From positions 1,054,001 through 1,118,000 of the forward strand of contig NZ_CP108002.1 of NCBI RefSeq assembly GCF_041435055.1: a stretch of 64,000 nucleotides of DNA, written 5' to 3'. This DNA comes from Streptomyces sp. NBC_00341. Lineage in GTDB: Bacteria > Actinomycetota > Actinomycetes > Streptomycetales > Streptomycetaceae. Positions 1-8,004 of this stretch are shown here, piece by piece; position 1 is the stretch's first letter, and the number at the start of each line of letters is the position of its first letter. The translations under genes and the position numbers were made by a program. Below the pieces are notes generated by a model, which ran no database searches, was not told the origin of the DNA, and worked only from the letters and a program-made list of their open reading frames with translations.

Positions 1-63
1 GCCGACCCCCTCCGACCCTCCGGCGACGACCGCCCACGGCCCGTATTCGTTCCTGTCCAGCAT
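1..63 (-). CDS. Short-chain dehydrogenase/reductase, N-terminus only
   Basis: An ATG at 61-63 (minus strand) opens a frame that runs off the left edge. Only 21 residues are in the window, but they contain a glycine-rich GGSEGVG turn right after a short beta strand (AVVAG). That is the NAD(P)-binding start of a short-chain dehydrogenase. A good ribosome binding site (AAGGAGAGG) lies a few bases upstream. A copy of the cluster's 17-bp palindrome lies 74 bp upstream of the start, so this gene probably belongs to the same steroid regulon. Substrate cannot be judged from the fragment. Confidence 0.6.
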   Translation of the reverse strand, partial: MLDRNEYGPWAVVAGGSEGVG

Positions 64-136
64 CGGATGCCTCTCCTTCTGTCCCGGCCGCCGGTGCCGT
101 GACCGTAGAACGCTGTTCGGGGCCGTACCGCCGGCG

Positions 137-153
137 GTCCCACTGGCCGGGAC
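137..153. promoter_or_regulatory. 17-bp palindrome, copy 1 (candidate IclR-type operator)
   Basis: GTCCC-actggcc-GGGAC is a perfect 5+5 inverted repeat with a 7-base centre. It lies 74 bp upstream of the start of the partial dehydrogenase at 1-63. It is the best-conserved of seven related copies found at promoters of the steroid cluster. Confidence 0.6.
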
Positions 154-173
154 GGCTCCGGCCGCCGGCCGGG

Positions 174-1721
174 TCAGCGGCCCTCGCGCGCCAGGTGGCG
201 GACGGCGAGGGAGGCGAAGACCATGGCGCTGCCGAGGGGAACGCCGGGGCCCGGATAGACCCGGCCGGTGAAGGACGCGCTGGTGTTCCCGGCCGCGTAC
301 AGGCCGGGGAGGGGGCGGCCCTCCCGGTCGAGGACGCGGGCGTGGGCGTCCGTGCGCAGTCCGCCCTTGGTGCCGAGGTCCGCGAGGACCAGCCGGGCCG
401 CGTAGTACGGCGGCCGGTCGAGCGGGACCAGGCACGGGTTGGGTCCCGGGGCGTTCCCTGCGGCGAAGAACAGGTCGTAGGGGTCCTCGCCCCGGTGGTG
501 GTCCTCGTCCCTGCCGGTCGCGGCGAAGCCGTTGAAGCGGGCGACGGTGTCCGTCAGGGCCTGGGCGGGTACGCCGATGAGCGCGGCGAGCCCCGACAGC
601 GAGTCGGCCCGCACCCAGGCACCGGCGGCCAGTTGCCGCGCGGGGTCCGCGGGCGGCACGGTGATGGCGGGCAGGGCGCCGCCCTCGCGGGAGTCGAAGA
701 CCAGGTGGACGGGTGTGTCCGCGCCCCGGGCGGCCATGGCCCGGCCCATCCGGTCGTACGGCAGCGACTCGTTGGCGAACCGCCGCCCAGAGCCGTCCAC
801 GGCCAGGCCGCCGCGCAGCCCGAGGGTGAACGCGGCCGTGCTGTCGGGGAGTTCGGTACCCGGGCACCACCAGGCCTCGTCCATGAGAGCGGTGCCGGCA
901 CCGGCCTCGACGGCGGCCCGCAGTACCTCTCCGGTGTTGGTGCCCCGGGGCGCCATGCTCCAGCCGGCGCCGCCGGGCACCCGGTGCTCGGTGCGCAGGG
1001 CGTCGTCGCCCTCGAAGCCGCCCGCGGCCAGCAGCACCCCGCGCCGGGCCCGTACCCGGACCGTGCCGTGCGCCGTGCGCGCCTCGACTCCGGTGACCCG
1101 GCCCTCCTCCGTGACCAGCCCGGTCACCCGGTGGCCGGTGCGGACCCGGGCGTTCCCGGTCCGGGTGGCGGCCAGCAGCAGGCGGCCGATGAGGGCGCGG
1201 CCCGCGCTCAGCGGTGCGTCGGGGTGGCCCAGGCCGGCGCGGTCCCGGCCGACCGCCGGGCGTACCAGGGGCAGCAGTTCACCCAGCAGCCCGGGCGCCA
1301 GGTCGAGCGGTACGAAGGAGCGCCCGGCGTCCATCCGGCCGGGGGCCGCGACGTAGTCGGGGAAGGCACGCCACTCGAACGCGATGGCGGGGTCGGCCTC
1401 CAGCCGGGCCACCAGTTCGGGGGCGTGCCGCAGGAAGGCCTCCCGGCGCTCCGCCTCCGCGTCACCGGTCAGGGCCCGCAGGTAGCGGCGCGCGGCCTCG
1501 GTGGAGTCGTCGAGACCGGCCCGCTCCTGCACCTGGGTGCCGGGCAGCCAGCAGGCCGCCCCGGAGTAGGCGGAGGTGCCGCCGAGCAGCGCCGTCCGTT
1601 CCAGTACGACGGTGTCGAGGCCCTCCCCGGCGGCCGCCAGCGCTCCGGTCAGCGCTCCCGCGCCGGACCCGACGACGATCACGTCGTGGGTGGCGTCCCA
1701 TTCCTGCCGGCCGTCCCGCAT
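174..1721 (-). CDS. FAD-dependent 3-ketosteroid delta1-dehydrogenase-like protein (second KstD)
   Basis: A 515-residue flavoprotein. The dinucleotide-binding motif GSGAG is at residues 18-22. The C-terminal KstD signature (PPYYAARL followed by DLGTKGG) is at about residues 437-454 and includes the tyrosine and glycine used for catalysis in KstD. A second conserved tyrosine is in ESLPYD. The start at 1721 is chosen because GGAGG lies just upstream and the flavin-binding strand follows closely. KstD introduces the C1-C2 double bond in ring A of 3-ketosteroids. The window also holds a more canonical kstD at 24779, so this one may act on a different intermediate, or be a related FAD fumarate-reductase-type enzyme. 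It is divergent from the TetR gene, with a shared regulatory gap. Confidence 0.7.
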   Translation of the reverse strand: MRDGRQEWDATHDVIVVGSGAGALTGALAAAGEGLDTVVLERTALLGGTSAYSGAACWLPGTQVQERAGLDDSTEAARRYLRALTGDAEAERREAFLRHAPELVARLEADPAIAFEWRAFPDYVAAPGRMDAGRSFVPLDLAPGLLGELLPLVRPAVGRDRAGLGHPDAPLSAGRALIGRLLLAATRTGNARVRTGHRVTGLVTEEGRVTGVEARTAHGTVRVRARRGVLLAAGGFEGDDALRTEHRVPGGAGWSMAPRGTNTGEVLRAAVEAGAGTALMDEAWWCPGTELPDSTAAFTLGLRGGLAVDGSGRRFANESLPYDRMGRAMAARGADTPVHLVFDSREGGALPAITVPPADPARQLAAGAWVRADSLSGLAALIGVPAQALTDTVARFNGFAATGRDEDHHRGEDPYDLFFAAGNAPGPNPCLVPLDRPPYYAARLVLADLGTKGGLRTDAHARVLDREGRPLPGLYAAGNTSASFTGRVYPGPGVPLGSAMVFASLAVRHLAREGR

Positions 1722-1792
1722 GGGGTGCCCCTCCTGCCGCTCGGTGGTGTGGGGCCCAGCAGACCCGCTCCGGGGCGGCGGGCGCGGGGCCG

Positions 1793-1809
1793 GTCCCGCT
1801 GACCGGTAC
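1793..1809. promoter_or_regulatory. 17-bp palindrome, copy 2
   Basis: GTCCC-gctgacc-GGTAC, one mismatch from the perfect palindrome. It sits in the 173-bp gap between the divergent KstD-like and TetR genes, 72 bp upstream of the first start and 86 bp upstream of the second. Confidence 0.55.
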
Positions 1810-1894
1810 GGCGGGGCGGACGGCACCTGACGCGGAACCGGGCCCGGCGTATTGTCTGAGGCGCCGTTGACATCCGAGCGCCGGGAGGGAGAGC

Positions 1895-2506
1895 GTGCCC
1901 AGAATCGCCGAGGCCAGAGCGGGGGCCGAGCCCACGTCACCCCGGCAGCGCGCCCGCCGTCAGAGCATCCTGAGGGTGGCGGCGGACATCGCCGCTTCCA
2001 CGGGTCTGGAACGGGTGCAGATGCACGAGGTGGCCAAGTCCGCCGGGGTTGCCATCGCCACCCTGTACCGGTACTTCCCGTCCAAGACCCACCTCTTCAC
2101 CGCCCTGATGGCCGACCAGATCGAGGGGTTCGCGGCCCGGGTGCCCGAGCGCGCGCCCGGCACCTCGCCCCAGGACGCGGTCTTCGAGACGCTGGGCAGC
2201 GCCACCCGCAATCTGCTGCGCCGGCCGGCCCTCGCCACGGCGATGATCCAGTCCGCGAACGCCGCCCGTGCCACGACCGTCCCCGACCTGGCGCGGATCG
2301 ACTCGGGTTTCCTGGATCTGCTGCTGCGGGCATGGGGCGTGGAGCGGCCCACCGACCACCACATCACCAGGCTGCGGCTGCTGATCCTGCTCTGGTACGG
2401 GGTTCTGCAGTCCCGGCTCAACGAGCGGCTCACTCCTCAGGAGGCCGACGCCGATCTGCGGATGGCGTGCCATCTGCTGCTGGCTCCCGGGCCGGAGACC
2501 GGCTGA
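1895..2506 (+). CDS. TetR-family regulator, KstR-like
   Basis: A 203-residue TetR-type repressor. The N-terminal helix-turn-helix is at about residues 41-66 (VAKSAGVAIATLYRYF then PSKTHL) and closely resembles KstR, the cholesterol-regulon repressor of mycobacteria, which releases DNA on binding a steroid CoA thioester. The C-terminal ligand domain is all-helical and poorly conserved, as usual for the family. The gene diverges from a KstD-like gene and opens the steroid cluster, which supports a role as its local repressor. Two KstR-box-like sites (3560-3577 and 17693-17710) are candidate targets. The KstR assignment rests on the DNA-binding half and on context; another steroid-responsive TetR protein is possible. 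Confidence 0.7.
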   Translation: MPRIAEARAGAEPTSPRQRARRQSILRVAADIAASTGLERVQMHEVAKSAGVAIATLYRYFPSKTHLFTALMADQIEGFAARVPERAPGTSPQDAVFETLGSATRNLLRRPALATAMIQSANAARATTVPDLARIDSGFLDLLLRAWGVERPTDHHITRLRLLILLWYGVLQSRLNERLTPQEADADLRMACHLLLAPGPETG

Positions 2507-2516
2507 CCCGGCCCGG

Positions 2517-2549
2517 TGGGCGGCGCGCGGTCCGTGCGGGCGCCGCCCA
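2517..2549. terminator. Hairpin between convergent genes
   Basis: A perfect 10-bp stem (TGGGCGGCGC / GCGCCGCCCA) with a 13-base loop lies in the 48-bp gap between the convergent TetR and dehydrogenase genes. It probably terminates both. There is no T tract, as is usual in GC-rich actinomycetes. Confidence 0.55.
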
Positions 2550-2554
2550 TCGGT

Positions 2555-3481
2555 TCACGAGGTGCGCTGGGTGCCCGTCGTATCGAGTCCGGCGACGCTG
2601 TAGGCGGCGTAGCCGCGGTGCGGGTCGCGGCCGCTGAAATACGGCGTCAGCCGGGCGTCGAGCTCCTGCGGGGTGAACGTGCCGTCGGCGGCGGTGAACT
2701 TCTCTTCCACGGTGGGCGGGGCGAGCAGCGCGACCATGTCGCCGTAGACGACGAAGACCTGTCCGCTGATGCGGTCGGCGGCCGGTGAGGCCAGGTGCGC
2801 GACGAGCGTGGCGACCCGCTCGGGGGCCATGATGTCCAGGCCGTCCGGCGCCGGTACGCCCGCGGCGAAGGCGTCGGCGGTCATGGCGGTGCGGGCGCGC
2901 GGGCAGATCGCGTTGGCGCGCACCCCGTACCGGGCCAGCCCCTGTGCGGTCGCCAGGGTCAGCGCGGTGATGCCGGCCTTGGCCGCGGAGTAGTTCGGCT
3001 GGCCGGGGGCGCCGAACAGGAACGCCTCCGAGGAGGTGTTGACCACGCGGCCGTAGACCGGGGCGCCGGATGCCTTGCTCGCCGTGCGCCAGTGCACGGC
3101 GGCGGCGCGCGACAGACCGGCGTGGCCCTTGAGGTGGACCCGGATGACATCGTCCCAGTCCGACTCGGTGAGGTTGAACAGCATCTTGTCGCGGAGCACT
3201 CCCGCGTTGTTCACGACGATGTCCAGGCTGCCGAAGCTCTCCACGGCCGCCCGCACCAGTCGGTCACCCATGGACCAGTCCCCGACGTCGCCGGTGACCG
3301 CCACCGCCTCGGAGCCGAGGGCCTTGATCTCGGCGGCCACGTCACCGGCCGACGGGCCGACGTCGTTCACCACCACCCGGGCGCCGAGCGCCGCCAGTGC
3401 CAGGGCCTCGGCGCGGCCGAGCCCCGCTCCGGCACCGGTGACGACGGCGGTACGCCCCTCCAGGATGTTCGTCGCGCTCAT
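2555..3481 (-). CDS. Short-chain dehydrogenase, Hsd4A-like
   Basis: A 308-residue short-chain dehydrogenase. It shows the nucleotide-binding motif TGAGAGLG, the NNAG motif, and the catalytic serine plus YSAAK tetrad. The start at 3481 precedes the GRTAVVTGAG strand directly and has an upstream GAAAGAGG. It has the length and N-terminal layout of actinobacterial Hsd4A/Rv3502c-type enzymes, which act on the 17-hydroxy or side-chain beta-hydroxy group in steroid breakdown. That is family knowledge rather than something visible here. It follows hsaE after a 94-bp gap holding its own palindromic operator-like site, so it may have its own promoter. Other steroid or fatty-acyl SDR substrates remain possible. 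Confidence 0.7.
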   Translation of the reverse strand: MSATNILEGRTAVVTGAGAGLGRAEALALAALGARVVVNDVGPSAGDVAAEIKALGSEAVAVTGDVGDWSMGDRLVRAAVESFGSLDIVVNNAGVLRDKMLFNLTESDWDDVIRVHLKGHAGLSRAAAVHWRTASKASGAPVYGRVVNTSSEAFLFGAPGQPNYSAAKAGITALTLATAQGLARYGVRANAICPRARTAMTADAFAAGVPAPDGLDIMAPERVATLVAHLASPAADRISGQVFVVYGDMVALLAPPTVEEKFTAADGTFTPQELDARLTPYFSGRDPHRGYAAYSVAGLDTTGTQRTS

Positions 3482-3559
3482 GCTGCCTCTTTCCGTGTTC
3501 CGTCGGACCGATGGATACGGGGCGCGGTGCACGGATGTCCGGGGTGCGCCCCGGCCGCC

Positions 3560-3577
3560 GAAACTAGTATCAGTTTC
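3560..3577. promoter_or_regulatory. Palindromic KstR-box-like site
   Basis: GAAACT-agtatc-AGTTTC, a perfect 6+6 inverted repeat, lies 79 bp upstream of the Hsd4A-like start and overlaps the end of hsaE. It is strikingly AT-rich for this genome. It shares AAACTAG-n-AT-nn-GTT with the site at 17693-17710, so both may bind the same TetR-type regulator. Confidence 0.5.
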
Positions 3578-4391
3578 AGTTCTGTGGCCGGGGCTGTCCC
3601 GTTGAGTGGACGAAGGCGGCCGAGACGGAGCCGAGACCCTCGAACTCGGCCCGGAACTCGTCGCCCGGCCGCACGTCCACCGCCCTGGTGCACGAGCCCG
3701 GCAGGATGATGTGGCCCGCCTCCAGCGTCACGCCGTACGACGCCACCGTGCGGGCCAGCCAGGCGACGGCCTCCGTCGGGTCACCGAGCACCGCGCTGGT
3801 GTTGCCCCGGGCGATCTCCGCACCGTCCCGGTACAGCACCGCGGCGATGCCGGCCGGGTCCAGGCCGGCCGGGCGGACCCGGGCGGCGCCGAGGATCACA
3901 CCGGCGGACGACGCGTTGTCCGCGATGGTGTCGGCCAGCCCGATCCGCCAGTCCTTGATGCGGCTGTCGATGAGTTCGAGGCTGGGCACGATGTACTCGG
4001 TGGCCGCCAGGACGTCCGCCGTCGTGCACCCCTCCCCCGGCAGGCTCCGGCCCAGTACGTACCCGATCTCGACCTCGATCCGGGGGCTGCAGTAGCGGTC
4101 GGTGGCGATGGGGGTTCCTTCGGGCAGCACCATGTCGGAGAGCAGGTGGCCGTAGTCGGGTTCGTCCACGCCCATCATCCGCTGCATGACCTTCGACGAC
4201 AGTCCGACCTTGTGCCCGCTGACGGTGCGGCCCCCGGCCAGCTGCCTGCGGATGTTGATCAGCTGGATCCCGTAGGCGTCGGCCGCGTCGATGGACGGGT
4301 AGCCGGTGGTCAGCGGGTCGACGGGGGTCCGGTCGCGCTGTGCGGCCCACAGCACTGCGGCGGCCTCGGCGCGCCGGGCGGCGTCAAGCAT
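3576..4391 (-). CDS. hsaE: 2-hydroxypenta/hexa-2,4-dienoate hydratase HsaE
   Basis: A 271-residue member of the fumarylacetoacetate hydrolase/2-keto-4-pentenoate hydratase family. Family signatures are present: SGHKVGLSS in the N-terminal third, the acidic metal-site stretch RIEVEIGYVLG, and LELIDSRIKDW. It hydrates the dienoate released from ring A by HsaD to a 4-hydroxy-2-oxo acid, which HsaF then cleaves. It is the last gene of the operon that starts with the fadD17-like ligase. Its start overlaps the end of the preceding MaoC gene by 8 bp, so the two are translationally coupled. hsaE is therefore separated from hsaF and hsaG, which sit about 17 kb away in another operon. Confidence 0.88.
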   Translation of the reverse strand: MLDAARRAEAAAVLWAAQRDRTPVDPLTTGYPSIDAADAYGIQLINIRRQLAGGRTVSGHKVGLSSKVMQRMMGVDEPDYGHLLSDMVLPEGTPIATDRYCSPRIEVEIGYVLGRSLPGEGCTTADVLAATEYIVPSLELIDSRIKDWRIGLADTIADNASSAGVILGAARVRPAGLDPAGIAAVLYRDGAEIARGNTSAVLGDPTEAVAWLARTVASYGVTLEAGHIILPGSCTRAVDVRPGDEFRAEFEGLGSVSAAFVHSTGQPRPQN

Positions 4392-5262
4392 CCTGGATCT
4401 CCTTCTGGGCGGCGGTGGCGGTCTCGGAGGCGGTTTCGGTCTCGGTGTCGCCGGCGGTGGCGAATCGGGCCCGGCCGCCGGTGAGCACGGTGCGCCCGTC
4501 CTCCGCGCTCACCTCGAAGCGCGCGGCGGGGCCGTGAGCGGCGTCGCTCCAGCCGTGCACGGCGAGCCGCTCGCCGGGGAAGACCGGGGCCGCGAACCTG
4601 GCCTCCAGCTCCACCAGGGCGGCGGGGTGCGCGCCGAGTTCGCCGGCGAGCGGCAGCAGGCTCGCGGCGAGCGTGCACAGTCCGTGCAGGAAGGGCCGGT
4701 CCATCCCCGCGGCCCTGGCCGCCGCCGGGTCGATGTGCATGGCGTGCCGGTCGCCCAGCAGCCGGTAGAGCGCCGCCTGCCGGGAGTGCGTGAGCACGCT
4801 CAGGGCGTACTCGGCAGGCCGGTCCGGGCGGCGCGGGGCCGCCGGTCCGCGGGCGCCGCCGAAGCCGCCGGCGCCGGGGGCGAAGAGCGACCAGGTCGCC
4901 GTGAAGTACGCGCAGGACACCTCCACGTCGAAGACGGCGGCCGACCCCTTGTCCCGGACCCGGGCGACCCGCGCCGACGTGGTCAGCTCGCCCGACGGCT
5001 CCAACGGCCGCTTCACCAGCAGGTGCTGGCCGCCGTGCACGGCGGTGGTCACGTCGAAGGCGCCCAGCGCGCCGAGCGCGTCGGGCGCCCACTGGGCGAG
5101 GGTCAGCGCGAAGGTGGGCAGCACCCGCAGGTGCTCCTCGTAGACCAGGTCGAGCCGGTCCGCCGGTGCGCCGACCGCGAGCGCGTAGAGGATCGCGTCG
5201 CGCGCGGTGAAGGAGACCGTACGGGTGCCGAGTTCGCGGCCCTCCCAGGGGGAGGCGGTCAT
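4384..5262 (-). CDS. MaoC-like enoyl-CoA hydratase (Hsd4B/Rv3538-like)
   Basis: A 292-residue double-hotdog hydratase. The second hotdog carries the hydratase-2 active-site motif D-x4-H (GDRHAMHID, near residue 170) followed by a conserved FLHGL helix. The N-terminal hotdog looks non-catalytic. Length and layout match the (R)-specific hydratases of steroid side-chain beta-oxidation in actinobacteria. The start overlaps the ltp2 stop as ATGA, and its stop lies inside the hsaE start. The last about 20 residues are threonine/alanine-rich low complexity. A paralogue with a canonical GDLNPLH motif lies at 13383, so the two probably serve different chain-shortening cycles. Confidence 0.8.
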   Translation of the reverse strand: MTASPWEGRELGTRTVSFTARDAILYALAVGAPADRLDLVYEEHLRVLPTFALTLAQWAPDALGALGAFDVTTAVHGGQHLLVKRPLEPSGELTTSARVARVRDKGSAAVFDVEVSCAYFTATWSLFAPGAGGFGGARGPAAPRRPDRPAEYALSVLTHSRQAALYRLLGDRHAMHIDPAAARAAGMDRPFLHGLCTLAASLLPLAGELGAHPAALVELEARFAAPVFPGERLAVHGWSDAAHGPAARFEVSAEDGRTVLTGGRARFATAGDTETETASETATAAQKEIQDA

Positions 5263-6443
5263 CGGTCGGCCCCCAGGATCAGACCGCTGGTAGGGACTCC
5301 GGTGCCGGCGGTGACCATGACGTGGTCGGCCCGGTCCGGCTGGTTGACCGAGGTGCCCCGGATCAGCCGGACGCCCTCCGCGATTCCGTTCATTCCGTGC
5401 AGATACGCCTCGCCCAGCTGCCCGCCATGGGTGTTGAGGGGCAGCCGGCCGCCGAGCTCCAGGTGGCCGTCGGCGATGAAGTCCTTGGCCTCGCCCGGCT
5501 CGCAGAAGCCCAGCTCCTCCAGTTGGGGAAGGACCAGCGGGGTGAAGTGGTCGTAGAGCACCGCCGCGTCGACGTCTGCGGGCCCGAGCCCGCTCTGCCC
5601 GTACAACTGGCGCCCTACCAGGCCCATTTCCGGGATGCCGGTGATGGTGGGCCGGTAGTAGCTGGTCATCATGTGCTGGTCGGCACCGAGTCCCTGTGCG
5701 GCCGAGCGGATCACGGCGGGCGGCCGGGGAAGGTCGCGGGCCCGTTCGGCGGAGACGATCACCAGGGCCTGGCCGCCGTCGGTCTCCTGGCAGCAGTCGA
5801 GCAGCCGGAGCGGTTCGGCTATCCAGCGGGAGTCGCGGTGGTCCTGGAGGGTGATGGGCCGGCCGTGGAACCAGGCGGCCGGGTTGTTCGCGGCGTGCTT
5901 GCGGTCCACCACGGCGACCCGGCCGAAGTCATCGGTGGTGGCGCCGTACTCGTGCAGATAGCGGCGGGCGAACATGGCCACCCACTGGGCGGGGGTGCTC
6001 AGCCCGAACGGGGTCATCCAGGCGTAGGCGGCCCGGTCCGCGGTGGTGTCCATGGGCCGGTCGGCCTGCCCGAGCCCGTACCGCTCGCCGGACCGCTCGT
6101 TGAACGCCCGGTAGCAGACGACCACTTCGGCGATCCCGGTGGCCACGGCCATGGCCGCCTGCTGCACCGTCGCGCAGCCGGCCCCGCCGCCGTACCCGAT
6201 GCGGGAGAAGAACGTCAGATCGCCCATCCCGGTGTTGCGGGCCACGTGGATCTCGGAGTTGGTGTCCGCGGTGAAGGTGACCAGCCCGTCGACGTCGCGG
6301 GGTTTCAGCCCCGCGTCGGCGAGGGCGGCGAGCACGGCCTCGCAGGCGAGCCGGAGTTCGCTGCGGCCGGAGTTCTTGGAGAACTCGGTGGCGCCGATCC
6401 CGGCGACGGCGGCCGCCCCCGACAGCCCCGTCGGCGTACTCAT
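5259..6443 (-). CDS. ltp2: Ltp2-like steroid side-chain retro-aldolase (thiolase fold)
   Basis: A 394-residue lipid-transfer-type thiolase-fold protein. The opening (AAVAGIGATEFSK) and central GGAGCATVQQAAMAV are typical, and the usual thiolase catalytic cysteine context is not seen. Ltp2 cleaves the 17-hydroxy-3-oxo-pregnene carboxyl-CoA made by ChsH1/ChsH2, giving androstenedione-type product and propionyl-CoA. In characterised systems it needs the DUF35 domain of ChsH2. That partner is encoded three genes upstream in the same operon (8004-8966), which strongly supports the call. Both junctions are ATGA overlaps. Confidence 0.85.
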   Translation of the reverse strand: MSTPTGLSGAAAVAGIGATEFSKNSGRSELRLACEAVLAALADAGLKPRDVDGLVTFTADTNSEIHVARNTGMGDLTFFSRIGYGGGAGCATVQQAAMAVATGIAEVVVCYRAFNERSGERYGLGQADRPMDTTADRAAYAWMTPFGLSTPAQWVAMFARRYLHEYGATTDDFGRVAVVDRKHAANNPAAWFHGRPITLQDHRDSRWIAEPLRLLDCCQETDGGQALVIVSAERARDLPRPPAVIRSAAQGLGADQHMMTSYYRPTITGIPEMGLVGRQLYGQSGLGPADVDAAVLYDHFTPLVLPQLEELGFCEPGEAKDFIADGHLELGGRLPLNTHGGQLGEAYLHGMNGIAEGVRLIRGTSVNQPDRADHVMVTAGTGVPTSGLILGADR

Positions 6444-6889
6444 CGTGCCTCCAGGGGCAGTCGCACGGACACCGTCCCGGTGAGGTGGGCGCCCTGGCTG
6501 TTGGTGCCCCGGACGGCGATCTCGACGCTGTGGTCCGCCTCGGAGCTGCCCGTGACCGTGCCGGTGAGCACCATCGTGTCGCCGGGGTGGTTGGGGGCGC
6601 CGAGCCTGATCCGGATGGCCCGGACGACGGCGGCGGGACCGGCCCAGCCGGTGACGTACCGGTCGACCAGGCCGTTGCTGGTCAGGATGTTCATGAAGAT
6701 GTCCCGCGAGCCGCGTTCCCGGGCGAGTTCGGGGTCGTGGTGGACGTCCTGGTAGTCGCGGCTCGCGAGTGCGGTGGCGACGATCAGGGTGCGGGTGACC
6801 GGGACCGCCAGCTCGGGGAGCACGTCCCCGACGGCCACCTCCGCGTGGCGGCGGGTGGGCGGCGGCGCGGTGTCCGGCTGCGGGGTCAT
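6440..6889 (-). CDS. chsH1: ChsH1-like MaoC hydratase subunit
   Basis: A 149-residue single-hotdog MaoC protein. The active-site pair D-x4-H is at D45 and H50 (DYQDVH). ChsH1 supplies the catalytic subunit of the ChsH1-ChsH2 steroid enoyl-CoA hydratase. The start at 6889 is fixed by the ATGA overlap with the upstream dehydrogenase stop and by the normal family length. It sits directly before ltp2, the same local order as in the mycobacterial igr operon. Confidence 0.85.
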   Translation of the reverse strand: MTPQPDTAPPPTRRHAEVAVGDVLPELAVPVTRTLIVATALASRDYQDVHHDPELARERGSRDIFMNILTSNGLVDRYVTGWAGPAAVVRAIRIRLGAPNHPGDTMVLTGTVTGSSEADHSVEIAVRGTNSQGAHLTGTVSVRLPLEAR

Positions 6890-8004
6890 CCGGTCACCGC
6901 CCCGCCGGTCAGCAGCGCGCCGAGCTGTTCGAGGCCGGCGCCCGCGCCGCCCAGGGTGGTGGAGATCTGCTTGCCCCACAGGAAGTGGCGGTGCACCGGG
7001 TAGTCGGTGTCGACGCCGATGCCGCCGTGCACGTGCTGGACCTGGTGGACGGTGTTCAGACCGCCCTCCGCGGCCCACCACTTGGCGACCAGCGCGGCCC
7101 GGTCCGCGGCCGGCGCGTCGAAGGGCGGGGTCAGTGCGTCCACCGCGTGCCAGAGCGTGACCCGCATCGCCTCGATGTCGATGTAGCAGTCGGCCAGCTG
7201 GTGCTGCACGGCCTGGAAGGTGGCCAGCGGCCGGCCGAACTGCTCGCGCCGGCTCAGATGGGCGACCGCGTGCGCCAGTGCCCCTTCCGCCACCCCCACC
7301 TGGACGGCGGCCAGCGCCAGGTACGCGTTGCGGAGAAGGTGTTCGACGGCGCCGTCGCCCGGGGTGCCGACCTGCTCCGCGGGAGCGCCGTCGAAGGTGA
7401 GGTGGGCGCTCATGTCGTGGCTGGTGGTCTCCGCGTACTCCCGGCTCACCCCGGCGGCGTCGGAGCGGACCAGGAAGAGGCCGGGCCCGCTGCCGGTGGC
7501 GGCGGTCACCAGCACGTGCCGGGCGCCGGCCGGTGAGGGCACCACGGCCTTGACGCCGCTGAGCCGCCGGTCCGGCCCGTCCTGGACGGCGGTAGTGCGG
7601 GGCGCGAGCGGACCGGCGGGGCCGAACTCCTCCAGGGCCAGGGTCGGCCGGGCGGTCCCGTCCACGAGGCCGGGCAGGAGCTCCGTACGCTGCGCCGCGC
7701 TGCCGTACGCGGCGACCGTGAGCGCACCCGTCAGCGCGGGCCACAGCGGCACGGGGGCGACCCGGCGGCCCTGCTCCTGGAGGAGCACGCAGAGCCCGGC
7801 CGTGCCGAGGCCCGCGCCGCCGTCCTGTTCGGGCAGTACGGCCGCGAGCAGTCCGGCCGAGGCCAGATCGGTCCAGAGCGATTCGTCCACGCGCGTCGGC
7901 GAGCTCTCCACCTCGCGCAGCCGCTCGGGGGTGGCCCGGTCGGTGAGGATCTCCCGGGCCAGGCCGCGTACCGCTTCGAGTTCTTCTCCCAGGGAGAAAT
8001 CCAT
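6886..8004 (-). CDS. chsE1: Acyl-CoA dehydrogenase subunit, ChsE1/FadE28-like
   Basis: A 372-residue acyl-CoA dehydrogenase half. The C-terminal signatures (REQFGRPLATFQAVQHQLAD, then HVHGGIGVDTDYPVHR) resemble FadE28/ChsE1. In M. tuberculosis that subunit pairs with FadE29/ChsE2 in a heterotetramer that desaturates the last three-carbon side-chain CoA ester. Its partner here is probably 8963-10129. The start at 8004 (MDFSLGEE) shares one base with the chsH2 stop (TGATG). In mycobacteria chsE1 and chsE2 are adjacent; here chsH2 lies between them. Assignment of the E1 versus E2 role is by resemblance only. Confidence 0.8.
   Translation of the reverse strand: MDFSLGEELEAVRGLAREILTDRATPERLREVESSPTRVDESLWTDLASAGLLAAVLPEQDGGAGLGTAGLCVLLQEQGRRVAPVPLWPALTGALTVAAYGSAAQRTELLPGLVDGTARPTLALEEFGPAGPLAPRTTAVQDGPDRRLSGVKAVVPSPAGARHVLVTAATGSGPGLFLVRSDAAGVSREYAETTSHDMSAHLTFDGAPAEQVGTPGDGAVEHLLRNAYLALAAVQVGVAEGALAHAVAHLSRREQFGRPLATFQAVQHQLADCYIDIEAMRVTLWHAVDALTPPFDAPAADRAALVAKWWAAEGGLNTVHQVQHVHGGIGVDTDYPVHRHFLWGKQISTTLGGAGAGLEQLGALLTGGAVTG

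Noticed and set aside
99..1802. Plus-strand 567-codon frame opposite the KstD-like gene
   Set aside because: Antisense shadow of a clear flavoprotein; composition is low-complexity and no motifs are seen.
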